In this document: positions 63,757 through 64,000 of the stretch, piece after piece | How the letters are laid out: each line of letters opens with the position of its first letter | How positions within the stretch are numbered: the stretch's first letter is position 1 | NCBI GenBank assembly: GCA_946811185.2 | Contig: OX328106.1 | Location: 5,702,746 to 5,766,745, forward strand | Length of the DNA stretch: 64,000 bases | DNA from: Hippopus hippopus | Lineage: Eukaryota > Mollusca > Bivalvia > Cardiida > Cardiidae | Reading direction: 5' to 3' | Notes under the pieces: model-generated | What the model was told of the DNA's origin: nothing | What the model saw: only the letters and a program-made list of their open reading frames with translations | Database searches by the model: none | Program-made: the position numbers and the translations under genes

Positions 63757-64000
63757 TTAAAGATACATCCTTATAGCTGGAGAGAAAAAATGCTCTTAAA
63801 ATCTTGAAATTGTGTAGAATGGCTCAGCTGTGTAAACATAGATAAATTACCAATATGCATGGTGTGAAGGATAGAAAAGCTCAAGGAATCTGTCTTCATT
63901 TAAAATGAGAAATGACAACAGCAATTGCTTCGAAGGCCTCCAAATATGAAATGCATTTTCTATCTGTCGTAATCTGTGCAACCTTGCAGCTGTCAGGGGC
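63757..64000. mobile_element. MITE-5, inverted second copy, cut by window edge
   Basis: Starts TTAAAGATACATCCTTATAG and runs as the diverged reverse complement of 58,956-59,297, ending at GCAACCTTGCAGCTGTCAGG. Its far end is outside the window. Confidence 0.85.

Overview
The window is animal nuclear DNA, most likely from a bivalve mollusc. The reasons are one vertebrate-like multi-exon gene with GT-AG introns, a fibrinogen-related (FReD) pseudogene, tRNA-derived SINEs, non-LTR retrotransposon fragments, and very dense palindromic MITEs. The repeat types recall heterodont bivalves, possibly Dreissena-like; that is an impression, not a result. There is no sign of bacterial, plasmid or phage organisation.

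1-1,846: repeats upstream of a gene. 1,847-22,828 (+): a complete alpha-L-iduronidase (IDUA) gene. I assembled 15 coding exons whose phases all join, giving 654 codons plus stop. Both GH39 catalytic glutamates are present (E174 and E288). The introns are packed with roughly 25-30 copies of a 215-240 bp MITE flanked by TTAA (called MITE-1 here), plus a 158-bp satellite whose units carry an estrogen-response-element-like palindrome.

22,829-26,700: more MITE-1 copies, some head to tail sharing a TTAA, one nested in another, one split by a 1-kb element. 26,800-57,200: no gene recognised. This part is a mosaic of four related blocks in alternating orientation: A (about 26.8-32.5 kb, forward), B (32.6-40.4, reverse), C (40.5-49.3, forward) and D (49.4-57.2, reverse). 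Comparing blocks reveals several empty sites next to filled ones, which define the boundaries and target duplications of three MITE families.

57,550-58,900 (-): decayed 3' end of a non-LTR retrotransposon. 60,696-61,850 (+): a second, 5'-truncated one ending in a CAA-repeat tail. 62,070-63,690 (+): a FReD pseudogene with an in-frame TGA. It is preceded by about 12 copies of a 75-bp (25-codon) repeat that appears to be the decayed, expanded coiled-coil segment of the same gene. The stretch is bracketed by inverted copies of a MITE at 58,956-59,297 and from 63,757 to the window edge.

The only gene that looks functional is IDUA, a lysosomal enzyme of dermatan and heparan sulfate breakdown. Everything else is transposon-derived or decayed.
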